Counted from the stretch's first letter, positions 1 through 8,286 are shown. The stretch is 56,865 nucleotides of DNA from Chromatiales bacterium (GCA_024644045.1 JAHELT010000012.1:1-56865); one strand, 5' to 3'. The notes: generated from the letters alone by a model not told the origin. Numbers and translations are program-made.

Positions 1-258
1 TGGGGCTACTACAATCGGGTGGTGGACGACGACCTGCTGGTCGATGAAGCGCTCTCGCTCGGGCAACGGCTGGCTGACGGTCCGACGTTTGCGCACATGA
101 TCACCAAGACGCAGCTCAATAAGGAATGGTCGATGGGCCTGGAGCAGGCCATCGAGGCCGAGGCGCAGGCGCAGGCGATCTGCATGCAGACCGCGGATTT
201 CGAGCGCGCCTACCGGGCTTTTATCGGCAAGGAAAAACCGCGCTTCGGTGGCGACTGA
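1..258 (+). CDS. Enoyl-CoA hydratase/isomerase family protein, C-terminal part (runs off left edge)
   Basis: The frame is open from the first base of the window, so only the C-terminal 85 residues are present. They match the tail of the crotonase fold: a helix ending in an ITK-type segment, a long Ala/Glu-rich helix, then the typical closing pattern of a Phe, Gly-Lys, and Pro-x-Phe-Gly ([12 protein letters not shown]). Family members hydrate 2-enoyl-CoA or do related chemistry. The catalytic Glu region lies outside the window, so substrate cannot be judged. The stop codon overlaps the start of the acyl-CoA dehydrogenase by one base, so the two are translationally coupled in a CoA-thioester catabolic operon. 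Confidence 0.85.
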   Translation, partial: WGYYNRVVDDDLLVDEALSLGQRLADGPTFAHMITKTQLNKEWSMGLEQAIEAEAQAQAICMQTADFERAYRAFIGKEKPRFGGD

Positions 259-1403
259 TGGCGGACCGACGGTTCCTCGACTGGCCTTTCTTCGAACCCC
301 GGCACCGCGAGCTTGCATCGGCCTTGAACGCCTGGTCCGAGACACACCTCCCGGTCGATCACACCGATGTGGATGCGGCCTGCCGCGGGCTGGTGCAGCG
401 GCTGGGCGAGGACGGCTGGCTCGCGCATTCCGCGGTCGATCCAGACAAGCCTGGTGCGATTGACGTGCGCAGCCTGTGCCTGATCCGCGAGACCCTCGCA
501 CGCCACGACGGCCTGGCGGACTTCAGTTTTGCCATGCAGGGGCTCGGCGCTGGTGCGCTCTCACTGTTTGGAACGCCCGAGCAGCAGGAACTCTTGCGGC
601 GCACGCGCAGCGGTCAGGCGATCGCAGCGTTCGCGCTTTCCGAGGCGCGCTCCGGGTCCGATGTCGCCAACATCGAAACCAGCGCCCGTGCCGAGGCGGA
701 CGGCTATGTGCTGAACGGCGAAAAGATGTGGATCTCCAACGGCGGTATTGCCGACCTGTACGTAGTGTTTGCGCGCACCGGCGAGGCGCCCGGTGCGAAA
801 GGCATCTCCGCGTTCATCGTCACCGGCGACAACCCGGGTCTGGAGATCGCCGAGCGCATCGAAGTGATCGCACCGCACCCGCTCGCACGCCTGCGGTTCA
901 ACGACTGCCGCATCCCGCGTGAGGCGCTGATCGGCGAGGCCGGTCACGGGTTCAAGGTCGGCATGGCTACGCTCGACGTTTTCCGCGCAACCGTGGGAGC
1001 GGCCGCGCTCGGGTTTGCGCGCCGCGCCCTCGATGAAACGGTGGCGCGCGCCCGTGAGCGGGAACTGTTCGGCGCCACGCTGGCCGACCTGCAGTTGGTG
1101 CAGGGCCACGTCGCCGACATGGCCGTTGCGATTGATGCGGCCGCGCTGCTGGTTTACCGGGCCGCCTGGGTCAAGGATGCGGGTGCGCCGCGCGTCTCGC
1201 GCGAGGCGGCCATGGCCAAGCTGTTCGCGACCGAGCAGGCCCAGCGGGTGATCGACAAGGCGGTGCAGATTCACGGCGGCGACGGCGTGCGCAGGGGCTG
1301 CGTGGTCGAGTCGCTCTACCGCGAGATTCGCGCCCTGCGTATTTACGAGGGCGCCTCAGACGTTCAGAAAGTGATTATTGCGCGCGATGCGCTGGCGCAG
1401 TGA
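258..1403 (+). CDS. Acyl-CoA dehydrogenase family protein
   Basis: A 381-residue flavoenzyme of normal family length. The N-terminal helical domain is followed by the FAD-contacting segment ([11 protein letters not shown], about residue 129), the mid beta domain (WISNGG), and a C-terminal helical domain with the IHGGDGV motif and the YEGASD motif. That motif carries the usual catalytic Glu, near the end at LRIYEGASD. The family oxidises acyl-CoA to enoyl-CoA and passes electrons to ETF. The ATG chosen overlaps the upstream stop by one base. A longer frame is open upstream, but that stretch lies inside the hydratase gene. It is in the operon with a hydratase and an aryl/acyl-CoA ligase. The exact substrate is unknown. 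Confidence 0.9.
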   Translation: MADRRFLDWPFFEPRHRELASALNAWSETHLPVDHTDVDAACRGLVQRLGEDGWLAHSAVDPDKPGAIDVRSLCLIRETLARHDGLADFSFAMQGLGAGALSLFGTPEQQELLRRTRSGQAIAAFALSEARSGSDVANIETSARAEADGYVLNGEKMWISNGGIADLYVVFARTGEAPGAKGISAFIVTGDNPGLEIAERIEVIAPHPLARLRFNDCRIPREALIGEAGHGFKVGMATLDVFRATVGAAALGFARRALDETVARARERELFGATLADLQLVQGHVADMAVAIDAAALLVYRAAWVKDAGAPRVSREAAMAKLFATEQAQRVIDKAVQIHGGDGVRRGCVVESLYREIRALRIYEGASDVQKVIIARDALAQ

Positions 1404-1452
1404 CAGCAGCGCGCCCCGGTAGCGCGCGCGAACGAAACGGGGAGATTGCACC

Positions 1453-3081
1453 ATGCTGGGACCAAGTGCACACGAAGACACGTTTGCCCGGGATAATCTG
1501 CCGCGGCCGGATCAGTGGCCGGATATGCTGCTGGAACGGCCGGAGTACGACTACCCGGAGTACCTCAACGCCGCGGTCGAGCTGACCGACCGCATGGTCG
1601 AGGCGGGGTTCGGCGACCATGACGCGCTGATCGGCAACGGGCGCCGGCGCACTTACAAGGAGCTCGCGGACTGGACCAACCGCCTGGCGCACGCGCTGGT
1701 CGAGGACTACGGCGTCCGTCCCGGCAACCGCGTGCTGATCCGCTCAGGCAACAACCCCGCGATGGTGGCCGCCTGGCTGGCGGCGACCAAGGCGGGTGCG
1801 GTGGTCGTCAACACGATGCCGATGCTACGCGCCGGGGAGCTCAGCAAGATCGTCGACAAGGCGCAGGTCAGTCTTGCGCTGTGCGACAGCCGCATGGCCG
1901 ACGAGCTGGTGGCCTGCGCCAAGGACAGCCGCTACCTGAACAAGGTGGTGAGCTTCGACGGCACCAGCAACCACGACGCGGAGCTCGACCGCATCGCACT
2001 CGGCAAGCCGGTACGCTTCGATGCCGTCGCCACCGGGCGCGACGACGTCGCGCTGCTCGGCTTCACCTCCGGCACCACCGGCCAGCCCAAGGCCACGATG
2101 CATTTCCACCGCGACCTGATGATCATCGCCGACGGCTATGCGAAATCCGTGCTCGGGGTCACGCCGGACGATGTGTTCATCGGCTCGCCGCCGCTGGCGT
2201 TCACCTTCGGCCTGGGCGGGCTCGCCGTGTTTCCGTTGCGCTTCGGGGCGACCGCGACGCTGCTCGAGGACGCATCGCCCGTGAACATGGTCGAGATCAT
2301 CGAGACCTACAAGGCGACGATCTGTTTCACGGCGCCGACCGCCTACCGCATCATGATGGCGGCGATGGACCAGGGCGCGGATCTTTCCAGTCTGCGTATC
2401 GCGGTGTCCGCTGGGGAGACCTTGCCCGCGCCGGTGTTCGAGCAGTGGACGAAAAAGACCGGCGTGCCCATCCTCGACGGCATCGGCGCGACCGAGATGC
2501 TGCACATTTTTATCTCGAACACGCTGGATGAGGCGCAGCCCGGGGCAACCGGGCGGCCGATAGCGGGTTACGAGGCGAAAGTCGTCGACGACAAGATGCG
2601 CGAGGTCGGCGCGGGCGAGATCGGCAAACTGGCGGTGCGCGGGCCCACCGGCTGCCGCTACCTGGCCGACGAGCGCCAGAAGCGCTACGTGCGCGACGGT
2701 TGGAACCTGACCGGCGATACGTTCAGGGTCGATGCGGACGGGATCTTTCATTTCGTCGCGCGCACCGACGACATGATCATCTCGTCGGGGTACAACATCG
2801 CGGGGCCTGAAGTCGAGCATGCTCTGCTGCGCCATGAGGCGGTGGCCGAGTGCGCCGTGGTCGGCGTCCCCGACGAGGAGCGCGGGGAGATCGTCAAAGC
2901 GTTCGTGGTGCTGAAACCCGATGTGGAAGCCTCCGACGCGCTTGCCAAGGTACTGCAGGAGCACGTGAAAGCGACCATCGCCCCGTACAAGTATCCACGC
3001 GCCGTGGCCTGGATCGGCGCGCTGCCCAAGACCGCGACCGGCAAGCTGCAGCGCTTCAAACTGAAGCAAGGTGAGAAATAA
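1453..3081 (+). CDS. AMP-dependent CoA ligase of the benzoate/2-aminobenzoate-CoA ligase type
   Basis: A 542-residue ANL-superfamily enzyme that activates a carboxylate through an acyl-adenylate and transfers it to CoA. Visible core motifs are the P-loop FTSGTTGQPK (about residues 204-213), the DGIGATEM motif, the DGWNLTGD motif, and the C-terminal TGKLQRFK segment with the catalytic Lys near 531. The N-terminal LPRPDQWPDM start and overall length resemble benzoate-CoA and especially 2-aminobenzoate-CoA ligases; this is recognition by pattern, not a search. A GGGGAG Shine-Dalgarno precedes the ATG. Downstream ridA overlaps by one base. Together with the dehydrogenase and hydratase, it suggests degradation of an aromatic or amino-aromatic acid as its CoA thioester. 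Confidence 0.85.
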   Translation: MLGPSAHEDTFARDNLPRPDQWPDMLLERPEYDYPEYLNAAVELTDRMVEAGFGDHDALIGNGRRRTYKELADWTNRLAHALVEDYGVRPGNRVLIRSGNNPAMVAAWLAATKAGAVVVNTMPMLRAGELSKIVDKAQVSLALCDSRMADELVACAKDSRYLNKVVSFDGTSNHDAELDRIALGKPVRFDAVATGRDDVALLGFTSGTTGQPKATMHFHRDLMIIADGYAKSVLGVTPDDVFIGSPPLAFTFGLGGLAVFPLRFGATATLLEDASPVNMVEIIETYKATICFTAPTAYRIMMAAMDQGADLSSLRIAVSAGETLPAPVFEQWTKKTGVPILDGIGATEMLHIFISNTLDEAQPGATGRPIAGYEAKVVDDKMREVGAGEIGKLAVRGPTGCRYLADERQKRYVRDGWNLTGDTFRVDADGIFHFVARTDDMIISSGYNIAGPEVEHALLRHEAVAECAVVGVPDEERGEIVKAFVVLKPDVEASDALAKVLQEHVKATIAPYKYPRAVAWIGALPKTATGKLQRFKLKQGEK

Positions 3082-3479
3082 TGGTGCACGAGACGCTCAA
3101 TCCCAGCCACTGGAAACGGCCCACCGGGTATTCGAACGCGGTGGTTGCACGGGGACGGCTGGTGTTCGTTGCGGGCCAGATCGGCTGGAACGCCGAGGAG
3201 GTGTTCGAGACCGACGCGTTCCAGGGGCAGGTGCGCCAGGCCCTGACCAACGTACGTGAAGCACTGGCGGCTGCGGGTGCGGCTCCGGAACATCTGGTGA
3301 GGCTGACGTGGTATGTGACAGACAAGCGCCGTTACCTGGCGGAGCTCGCTGAGATCGGGCAGGCCTATCGCGAGGTCATCGGCCGCGTGTTTCCTGCGAT
3401 GGCCCTGATACCGGTGCCCGAGCTGCTCGAAGACCGCGCGCTGGTCGAGATAGAGGCGACCGCGGTCGTGCCCGATTGA
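3081..3479 (+). CDS. RidA family protein
   Basis: A 132-residue RidA/YjgF/UK114-type protein. The N-terminal segment reads NPSHWKRPTGYSNAV then VFVAGQIGWN, the usual strand pair. A helix with LTNVREALAAAGA follows, then VRLTWYVTD. The C-terminal ALVEIEATAVVP strand normally forms the intersubunit active-site cleft. Canonical RidA deaminates reactive enamine/imine intermediates; subfamilies inside aromatic-degradation operons are often pathway-specific. Its start codon shares one base with the ligase stop, so it is the fourth gene of the operon. A job on an amino-substituted intermediate fits the 2-aminobenzoate-type ligase, but this is inference. Confidence 0.88.
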   Translation: MVHETLNPSHWKRPTGYSNAVVARGRLVFVAGQIGWNAEEVFETDAFQGQVRQALTNVREALAAAGAAPEHLVRLTWYVTDKRRYLAELAEIGQAYREVIGRVFPAMALIPVPELLEDRALVEIEATAVVPD

Positions 3480-3499
3480 AAGCGTCCGCAAGAAAACCA

Positions 3500-3575
3500 C
3501 TCACCCCCGCCCCTCTCCCGGTGGGCGAGGGGAGAAAGAAACGCCCTTCTCCCTGTAAGAAGGGTGGGGACGAGG
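3500..3575. repeat. Tandem hairpin repeat (REP-like) after the ligase-ridA operon
   Basis: Two adjacent inverted repeats lie between ridA and the cupin gene: CCCCTC (3510-3515) with GAGGGG (3527-3532), and CCCTTCT (3544-3550) with AGAAGGG (3558-3564). The C-rich to G-rich design is like palindromic intergenic repeats common in Pseudomonadota. It may stop or stabilise transcripts of the operon, but there is no U-tract, so this is not a classic terminator. Confidence 0.55.
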
Positions 3576-3590
3576 CGTAGCGTTGTACCA

Positions 3591-4211
3591 ATGACTGTCC
3601 GCGAAAACGGTGACGAAGTGCTCGATCGGGCGCTGCTGAATGCCATCGTGGACTTCACGCTTACCCACCCGCACAGTGACGTGCAGCGTTTCCGCGATGC
3701 GGTGAACAACTGGGGGAGCACCTGGCATCCGGTCGAGCCGGTGCTGCTGCCGGCGACACGGTTTCTCGAGCGGACCCTGAGCCTCGCCGATGCCGGGACG
3801 AGGCCGCTCATCGAGGGGTTCATCACACAGCGCGCGCGGCTGCACTGGGAGCAGAGCTACCGGCGCAAAGACAACGTGGTGAGCGACGACATGTTGAACG
3901 GGTACGGGTTCGCGGAGATTCTCGGCCAGCGCGGGCCGTTCGTCAGCGAGCGGGTGCGCAGCGGCCTGGGCGTCTGGGGGCCGTCGATCACCTATCCGAT
4001 TCACTGGCACGAGGCCGAGGAGATCTACGTCGTGATGGGCGGCTCGGCGGACTTCACGGTCGGTGATGCGCCGAGTGTGCGCAAACGTGCGGGGGAGGTG
4101 GTCTACGTTCCTTCGGGCACGCCGCACGGCTTCCAGACGACCGATGAACCGCTCGCCGTGTTCTATCTGTGGCAGGCGGGCGCGTTGCGGGAAATCTCTA
4201 CCTTCGCTTGA
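3591..4211 (+). CDS. Cupin protein of the DddQ/DMSP-lyase family
   Basis: A 206-residue protein with a helical N-terminal half and a C-terminal cupin barrel. The first cupin motif reads YPIHWHEAEEIYVVMGG, the HxHxAxExY pattern of DddQ-type dimethylsulfoniopropionate lyases (His138, His140, Glu144, Tyr146). The second, PSGTPHGFQTTDEP, supplies His179. In that family these residues bind the metal, and the Tyr acts as the base that cleaves DMSP to dimethyl sulfide and acrylate. The frame is open nine codons further upstream, but those fall in a palindromic repeat, so the ATG before TVRENG was chosen. Many homologues have unknown substrates, so DMSP cleavage is a hypothesis. Confidence 0.75.
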   Translation: MTVRENGDEVLDRALLNAIVDFTLTHPHSDVQRFRDAVNNWGSTWHPVEPVLLPATRFLERTLSLADAGTRPLIEGFITQRARLHWEQSYRRKDNVVSDDMLNGYGFAEILGQRGPFVSERVRSGLGVWGPSITYPIHWHEAEEIYVVMGGSADFTVGDAPSVRKRAGEVVYVPSGTPHGFQTTDEPLAVFYLWQAGALREISTFA

Positions 4212-4241
4212 TGCCGGACGCACGGCACGGGAGGCGTACTC

Positions 4242-4631
4242 ATGAAACCGGCATTCAGGCCCGGAAAAAACATCGCGATGAAAGTGCCGGCCCACGAGTA
4301 CGACAACACCGTTGCGTTCTACCGGGACGTGCTCGGGTTCAAGCCGAAATCGGCGGGCTCACCGGATGCGTTTGAATCAATCGCCTTCGAGTTCGGTGAC
4401 AAGAACCTGTGGATTGACAGGATCGCCGGGCTGAGTCAGGCCGAGGTGTGGCTCGAGATCGAAACGGACGACCGTGAGGCGGCGGCGGATTATCTGGCCG
4501 GCATGGGCTGTACCCGGCGGGACGAGATCGAGCCCCTGCCCGAGGCCTTTTCGGGATTCTGGATCAGCAACCCGGCCAACATCATTCATCTGGTGGTGGC
4601 TCAGGCGAAATCTGACGGGCGCCGACGATGA
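4242..4631 (+). CDS. VOC (glyoxalase/dioxygenase) family protein
   Basis: A 129-residue single-domain protein with the vicinal-oxygen-chelate fold. It has an opening beta strand, the helix-turn signature TVAFYRDVLGFKP near residue 22, a middle strand with FEFGDKNLWIDR, and a closing ISNPANIIHLVVA strand. VOC proteins work as dimers on a divalent metal, but the usual His/Glu ligands are not all obvious here, so activity and substrate are open. It overlaps the next gene by four bases (ATGA), so the two are coupled. Confidence 0.75.
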   Translation: MKPAFRPGKNIAMKVPAHEYDNTVAFYRDVLGFKPKSAGSPDAFESIAFEFGDKNLWIDRIAGLSQAEVWLEIETDDREAAADYLAGMGCTRRDEIEPLPEAFSGFWISNPANIIHLVVAQAKSDGRRR

Positions 4632-5050
4632 AAGGCGAGTGCAGCTGCGGATCGGTCCGCTACGCGCTTGGCGCCGCGGTGCAGGGCGTGTACTACTGCC
4701 ATTGCCGTGACTGCCAGCGGCTCAGTGGCAGCGCGTACCACGTGCTCGGCATCGTACCGCGCGCGTCACTGCAGGTCGCATCGGGGCAGCTGTCGAGCTA
4801 CACGAAAACCGCTGACAGCGGCCATGCCATGGTGCGGGAGTTCTGCACGGCCTGCGGGACACCGCTGTTTCTGAAAGGTACACGCTTTCCCGAGATCGTC
4901 ATGTTCACGGTCAGTTCGCTCGACGATCCCGAGGCGATCCGGCCCGGCTTCCAGATCTGGACCGCGAGTCAACGGTCGTGGTCGAGAATCCACGCCGATG
5001 TGCAGAGCTTTAAGCGCGGTGCCCTGGATGAGCAGGGTGAGTCACCATAG
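4628..5050 (+). CDS. GFA family zinc protein (first copy)
   Basis: A 140-residue protein with the Gfa/CENP-V fold. The zinc-binding pattern is complete: CxC at residues 5 and 7, CHCRDC at 24-29 followed by QRLSG, and CTAC at 73-76 followed by GTPLF. The founding member was thought to speed formaldehyde-glutathione adduct formation; most relatives are uncharacterised. Translation is coupled to the VOC gene by a four-base overlap. A second, diverged member lies about 1.2 kb downstream. Confidence 0.85.
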   Translation: MKGECSCGSVRYALGAAVQGVYYCHCRDCQRLSGSAYHVLGIVPRASLQVASGQLSSYTKTADSGHAMVREFCTACGTPLFLKGTRFPEIVMFTVSSLDDPEAIRPGFQIWTASQRSWSRIHADVQSFKRGALDEQGESP

Positions 5051-5085
5051 ATCGCCGGCCCTGCAACGCAGAACCGTGAAGCGCC

Positions 5086-5626
5086 GTGTCGTTTGATCAC
5101 TGGTGGTTGAGCGGCTTCCTCACGCCCGAGGATGAAGCCCGCTTTGCGCCGCAGTTTGCCGCGGCGGTAGAAAAGGCCGTCATGTCGCCGGAAGGCGCAG
5201 CCGCGGCGCGCTGAGTGGTACAACCGCTTCGTCCGGGCGTTCAACCTGCCCGGGTTCGCTGAGCTGGGTGTCGAAATGGCAAACTTTCTCAACGCAGAAA
5301 CGTGTTATCGTTTCATCTCCGTCAGACGCTGCACGCCAGGCGCATTGCTGTGGCACGCGATCGGCTGCGAGCGTGCCTCGCGCATGCCGGGGATCTTCGG
5401 GAACGTTTTTCTCACCGCCGGGCAGGTTTCCGACGCGCTGAAGCAAGCCGAGGCGGCGTTGGCCGGCCTGGTGCTCGAGGACGCGCTCGCCAGGGGCTGC
5501 GCGCTGGCGGGTCACAGCAACGACCAGCAAAAGGTACGCGAGGTGATCGGCCACCTTCCGGATGGCTTGCGACGCGCGCTCGAGCTGCGCAAGGGCTTCA
5601 TGGCCGTCGGGTTGGCGCAGCTGTGA
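5086..5626 (+). pseudogene. Uncharacterised gene interrupted by a single-base frameshift
   Basis: A GTG-initiated frame begins VSFDHWWLSGFLTPEDEARF and runs 42 codons to a TGA near 5212. Directly overlapping in the next frame, a second open stretch (EWYNRFVRAFNLPGFAEL) continues to the stop at 5626 for about 140 codons. Both look protein-coding in composition and they meet at about 5195-5212, so one ~180-residue protein split by a one-base shift is the simplest reading. No family is recognised. A shorter intact product from the ATG at 5276 (116 residues) is the alternative. Sequencing error in the GC-rich run is possible. Confidence 0.45.
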
Positions 5627-5714
5627 GCGCAAGCCATGCGTTCGATGTACGCGAACCGGTGTCATGCGCGCATCCCTGCACCGTTGCCCCAACCGAGCAT
5701 CAGGAGTAGCAACA

Positions 5715-6218
5715 ATGCCCACCGTCGTTGCACTGTCGACCCCAAGCGAAGTGCTCGAGAAAGCACGCGCGCGGTACGACCGGACCGGTTCGGAGCTGTT
5801 CCTGTCGCTGGCGGTCTACGACGATCTGGGCGTCGAGGATGTCGCGGTCATTACCGGCGCGGTGGCCGGCGACTTCGCGCCGCTCCGCATCCGGGTGCAC
5901 GGCATCGGCACGTTCATGGGCGAGCACTACGTCCTGTACGCCGCGGCCCTGATGGCGCCGGAGCTTGCCGAGCTGCACCGCGTGCTGCACCGCGAGCTGC
6001 ATCTCGTCGGCCCCTCCCGGCCCAACTACCTGCCGGGCCGCTGGGTCCCGCACATTACACTGGCGACCGTGAGCACGGCGGCCAAAGCGGCATCCGCCTA
6101 CACCCAGTTGTTGGAAGTGCCGGTCACCGGGCTGTACCCTGCCCGCGAGTTGGTGGTGGTGTCGGGTCCACCGCCTACCGTCGAGGAACGTTACCAGCTG
6201 AGCGGCGTCACCGGTTGA
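5715..6218 (+). CDS. 2H phosphoesterase-like (2'-5' RNA ligase family) protein
   Basis: A 167-residue protein resembling the 2H superfamily. The second catalytic motif is clear as PHITLA (His113, Thr115), after the APLRIRVHGIGTF strand that usually follows the first half. The first HxT motif is not visible: the corresponding strand around residues 27-35 reads LFLSLAVYDDL. Active 2H enzymes need both His residues to open or join 2',5' or cyclic phosphodiesters, so this may be inactive or diverged. The ATG at 5715 has a CAGGAG Shine-Dalgarno; the longer upstream frame is not needed. Confidence 0.65.
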   Translation: MPTVVALSTPSEVLEKARARYDRTGSELFLSLAVYDDLGVEDVAVITGAVAGDFAPLRIRVHGIGTFMGEHYVLYAAALMAPELAELHRVLHRELHLVGPSRPNYLPGRWVPHITLATVSTAAKAASAYTQLLEVPVTGLYPARELVVVSGPPPTVEERYQLSGVTG

Positions 6219-6248
6219 GCCCCGGGGCGGCGCGCCGGAGCAATGAGC

Positions 6249-6701
6249 ATGAGCGCGTTTCAACCGATTCACGGGCAGTGCGAGTGTGCCCGCGTGCGCT
6301 ACCGGGTGGTGGGCCCCGCCGAGGAGTTGTATCACTGCCATTGTTTGCGGTGCCGGCGCCTGCACGGCGCATTGTTCGCCACGTTTGCGGTCGTGGCGCG
6401 AGAGCACCTCGTGATCGAGCGCGGCAGTGGTGCGCTGTCCACCTACACGAGTCCGCACGGTGAGTGGCACTTCTGCCGCCACTGCGGCTGTCACCTGCTC
6501 GTCGACAGTGACAAGCGTCCGGACGCCGTGTGGTACATGGCGGCGACGCTCGACGGTGACGCCAGCCCGGGACACCCCCAGGACACCGAGAAACATATCT
6601 TCGTCGCGTCGAAGTCCGCGCTTGCAACCATTACCGATTCGCTTCCGCAGTACGCGGGGTATGCGCCGGAGGGCGAGGCGGGTTCCTCGAAAGAACCTTG
6701 A
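6249..6701 (+). CDS. GFA family zinc protein (second copy)
   Basis: About 150 residues with the same zinc-site layout as the first copy: CxC near residues 11-13, CHCLRC near 30-35 followed by RRLHGALF, and CRHCGC near 76-81. Identity to the first copy is limited to the motifs, so this is an old paralogue rather than a recent duplication. Two ATG codons are possible. The one at 6249 has GGAG eight bases upstream; the one at 6243 has only a two-base spacer. It overlaps the following gene by four bases. Confidence 0.82.
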   Translation: MSAFQPIHGQCECARVRYRVVGPAEELYHCHCLRCRRLHGALFATFAVVAREHLVIERGSGALSTYTSPHGEWHFCRHCGCHLLVDSDKRPDAVWYMAATLDGDASPGHPQDTEKHIFVASKSALATITDSLPQYAGYAPEGEAGSSKEP

Positions 6702-7201
6702 GTCACCGAGCCGTGCCGCGGTGTGGGCGATGGCGGGTCCGCTGGCGTATAGTCGCTCTGCTGACGGGGCTCGCGTGCAGCGCTCCGGGTGCAGGAACCG
6801 AAGCTGATGACGCCTGTCTGTCCGCCCTGCAGGGAATCGCGGCCGGCATCGAACGCCTAAAAAACCGGTACCCGCAACTGGCGGCGTTCAGCTGCCGCGA
6901 GCACTGCGACGGGGATCGACTGACCATCGACTATGGCTACCGAACGCACGTACCGACACACAGCGGCGGGTGGACCGCCGGGGTGCCCAACCCGGATGAC
7001 GACGGCGTCTGGTTTTACATCGATTTTCACGACCCCGCCTCGCAGCGGCAGATTCACACGCAGCCCGTGGTGCCGCGTTACCGCTACCGGGACAAGCGCG
7101 TCATGTTTCTGATCCTGGAAGGGCCACGCACGGACGGCATCAGCGGCGCGCTCGTGCAGATCCTTCGCGACAATGGCGTCGCGACCGGCACCTCGCCGTA
7201 G
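6698..7201 (+). CDS. Uncharacterised exported protein
   Basis: A 167-residue protein with an Arg-rich N-terminus and a hydrophobic segment (IVALLTGLACSAPGAG, residues about 18-33) that looks like a secretion signal. The mature part has several Cys residues (CLSAL, SCREHC) and ends in a compact domain with WFYIDFHDP. No family is recognised. Initiation is uncertain: a TTG at 6698 overlaps the upstream stop, giving likely coupling, and a GTG lies five codons later. It follows the second GFA gene directly. Confidence 0.6.
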   Translation: MSHRAVPRCGRWRVRWRIVALLTGLACSAPGAGTEADDACLSALQGIAAGIERLKNRYPQLAAFSCREHCDGDRLTIDYGYRTHVPTHSGGWTAGVPNPDDDGVWFYIDFHDPASQRQIHTQPVVPRYRYRDKRVMFLILEGPRTDGISGALVQILRDNGVATGTSP

Positions 7202-7230
7202 CCGAGCGCCGCTCGCGAGCGTGTAGCACC

Positions 7231-7536
7231 GTGAATCGCGACCAGGCAGAACAGTTGCGAAAGGACGATCGCCACTGGTGGCTGGGGATTGTCTACCGCT
7301 GCAAGGACGATCCGCGCATCATCGTGCGCAACCGCTGGCGCTTCGGCTGGACCTGGAACTTCGCCAATCCTTACGTGCTCATCGTGTTGCCGCTGTGCGT
7401 CGCGTTCTTCCTGGCACCGATTCTGGTGATCGCACCGGCGGTCGGCGCGGGTCGCGGCGAACTCATGGCGATGTACGGTGTGGTGTTTCTGGTTCTGATC
7501 GGCTTCGCGCATTTCTCGGCGTCTGGGCCGAGATAG
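7231..7536 (+). CDS. Small membrane protein with a DUF5808-like segment
   Basis: A 101-residue protein. The N-terminal half, WWLGIVYRCKDDPRIIVRNR followed by a GWTWNFANP turn, matches the short DUF5808 pattern found at ends of Gram-positive and proteobacterial membrane proteins. The C-terminal half has two hydrophobic segments (about 48-70 and 78-95), so it should span the membrane twice. Translation starts at GTG. Function unknown. Confidence 0.6.
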   Translation: MNRDQAEQLRKDDRHWWLGIVYRCKDDPRIIVRNRWRFGWTWNFANPYVLIVLPLCVAFFLAPILVIAPAVGAGRGELMAMYGVVFLVLIGFAHFSASGPR

Positions 7537-7576
7537 CCGGTCGAGGAAGGAAAATGAAGCTGAATCAACGAGCGCG

Positions 7577-8038
7577 ATGCGTCAGCCGGACAACTGGTTT
7601 GAAATGAGCGCGCCGGTCACAATCCGTGTGCTCGGCCCCGGTGATGCGTCGTTGCTCGACAACGTGGCGGTGGACGTATTCGACAACGCGATCGACCCGC
7701 AACTGACCGAAGAATTTTTGGCCGACCCGCGGCACCACCTTGTCGTCGCGCTGCGTGACGGTCAGGTGGTCGGCATGGCCTCCGGCGTTCACTATGTTCA
7801 CCCCGACAAGCTGCCCGAGTTCTGGGTGAACGAAATCGGGGTGGCACCGGCGCACCAGCGACAGGGCATAGGACGTCTGCTCATGACCGCGTTGTTTTCG
7901 CGCGCCCGGCAATTCGGCTGCGAGGGTGCCTGGCTCGGCACCGAAGTCGACAACGTCGCTGCGCGCCGTCTTTATGCCGCCGTCGGCGGCAAGGAAACAC
8001 CGATCGTGTACGTCACCTTTGCACTGGGGGACGCCTGA
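7577..8038 (+). CDS. GNAT family N-acetyltransferase
   Basis: A 153-residue acetyltransferase. The acetyl-CoA binding motif A is clear as NEIGVAPAHQRQGIGRLLM (V-x-P-x-x-Q-R-x-G-I-G), followed by a helix and the EVDNVAARRLYAAVG motif B that closes the fold. It would transfer acetyl from acetyl-CoA to an amine; the acceptor cannot be told. The layout is similar to aminoglycoside 6'-acetyltransferase-like GNATs, but this does not show drug resistance. A second ATG at 7604 would remove nine residues; neither start has a strong ribosome site. Confidence 0.82.
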   Translation: MRQPDNWFEMSAPVTIRVLGPGDASLLDNVAVDVFDNAIDPQLTEEFLADPRHHLVVALRDGQVVGMASGVHYVHPDKLPEFWVNEIGVAPAHQRQGIGRLLMTALFSRARQFGCEGAWLGTEVDNVAARRLYAAVGGKETPIVYVTFALGDA

Positions 8039-8064
8039 GCGCATCAAGCTGCGCTGCGCGACGC

Positions 8065-8199
8065 TTAGCCCTGCTGTGTAGACGCTGAGCTGGTGCTGAG
8101 CCGGGGCTGCTCGTCCTTGCCGTCGTCCGCGGTCAGCCCTTTGACGAGCAGCACCGAGAGCAGCAGACACAGGATCGATTTTCTCGTCCATTCCTTCAT
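8065..8199 (-). CDS. Very small putative exported peptide
   Basis: A 44-codon frame: positively charged start (MKEWTRK), a hydrophobic run SILCLLLSVLLVKGLTA, then a polar tail rich in Ser, Thr, Asp and Gln. This is the shape of a secretion signal with a short mature peptide, or a small anchored membrane peptide. The ATG has GGAG nine bases upstream; a second ATG sits five codons earlier without a good site. It lies downstream of another small gene on the same strand. No homologue is recognised, and chance is possible at this length. Confidence 0.4.
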   Translation of the reverse strand: MKEWTRKSILCLLLSVLLVKGLTADDGKDEQPRLSTSSASTQQG

Positions 8200-8286
8200 A
8201 CCGATAAACTCCATGTACCGGGCAATCCTCCCGGCACCGCCGCCCCGGGGGCAGCGGCACGGGCGTCAATCCCTCGTGAGATCAGC

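Noticed and set aside
1825-3069. A 414-codon open frame on the minus strand
   Set aside because: It is antisense to the CoA ligase and has the low-complexity composition typical of shadow frames.
7577-8038. Calling the GNAT protein an aminoglycoside acetyltransferase
   Set aside because: Only the general acetyl-CoA fold can be supported; the aminoglycoside-specific site is not evident.
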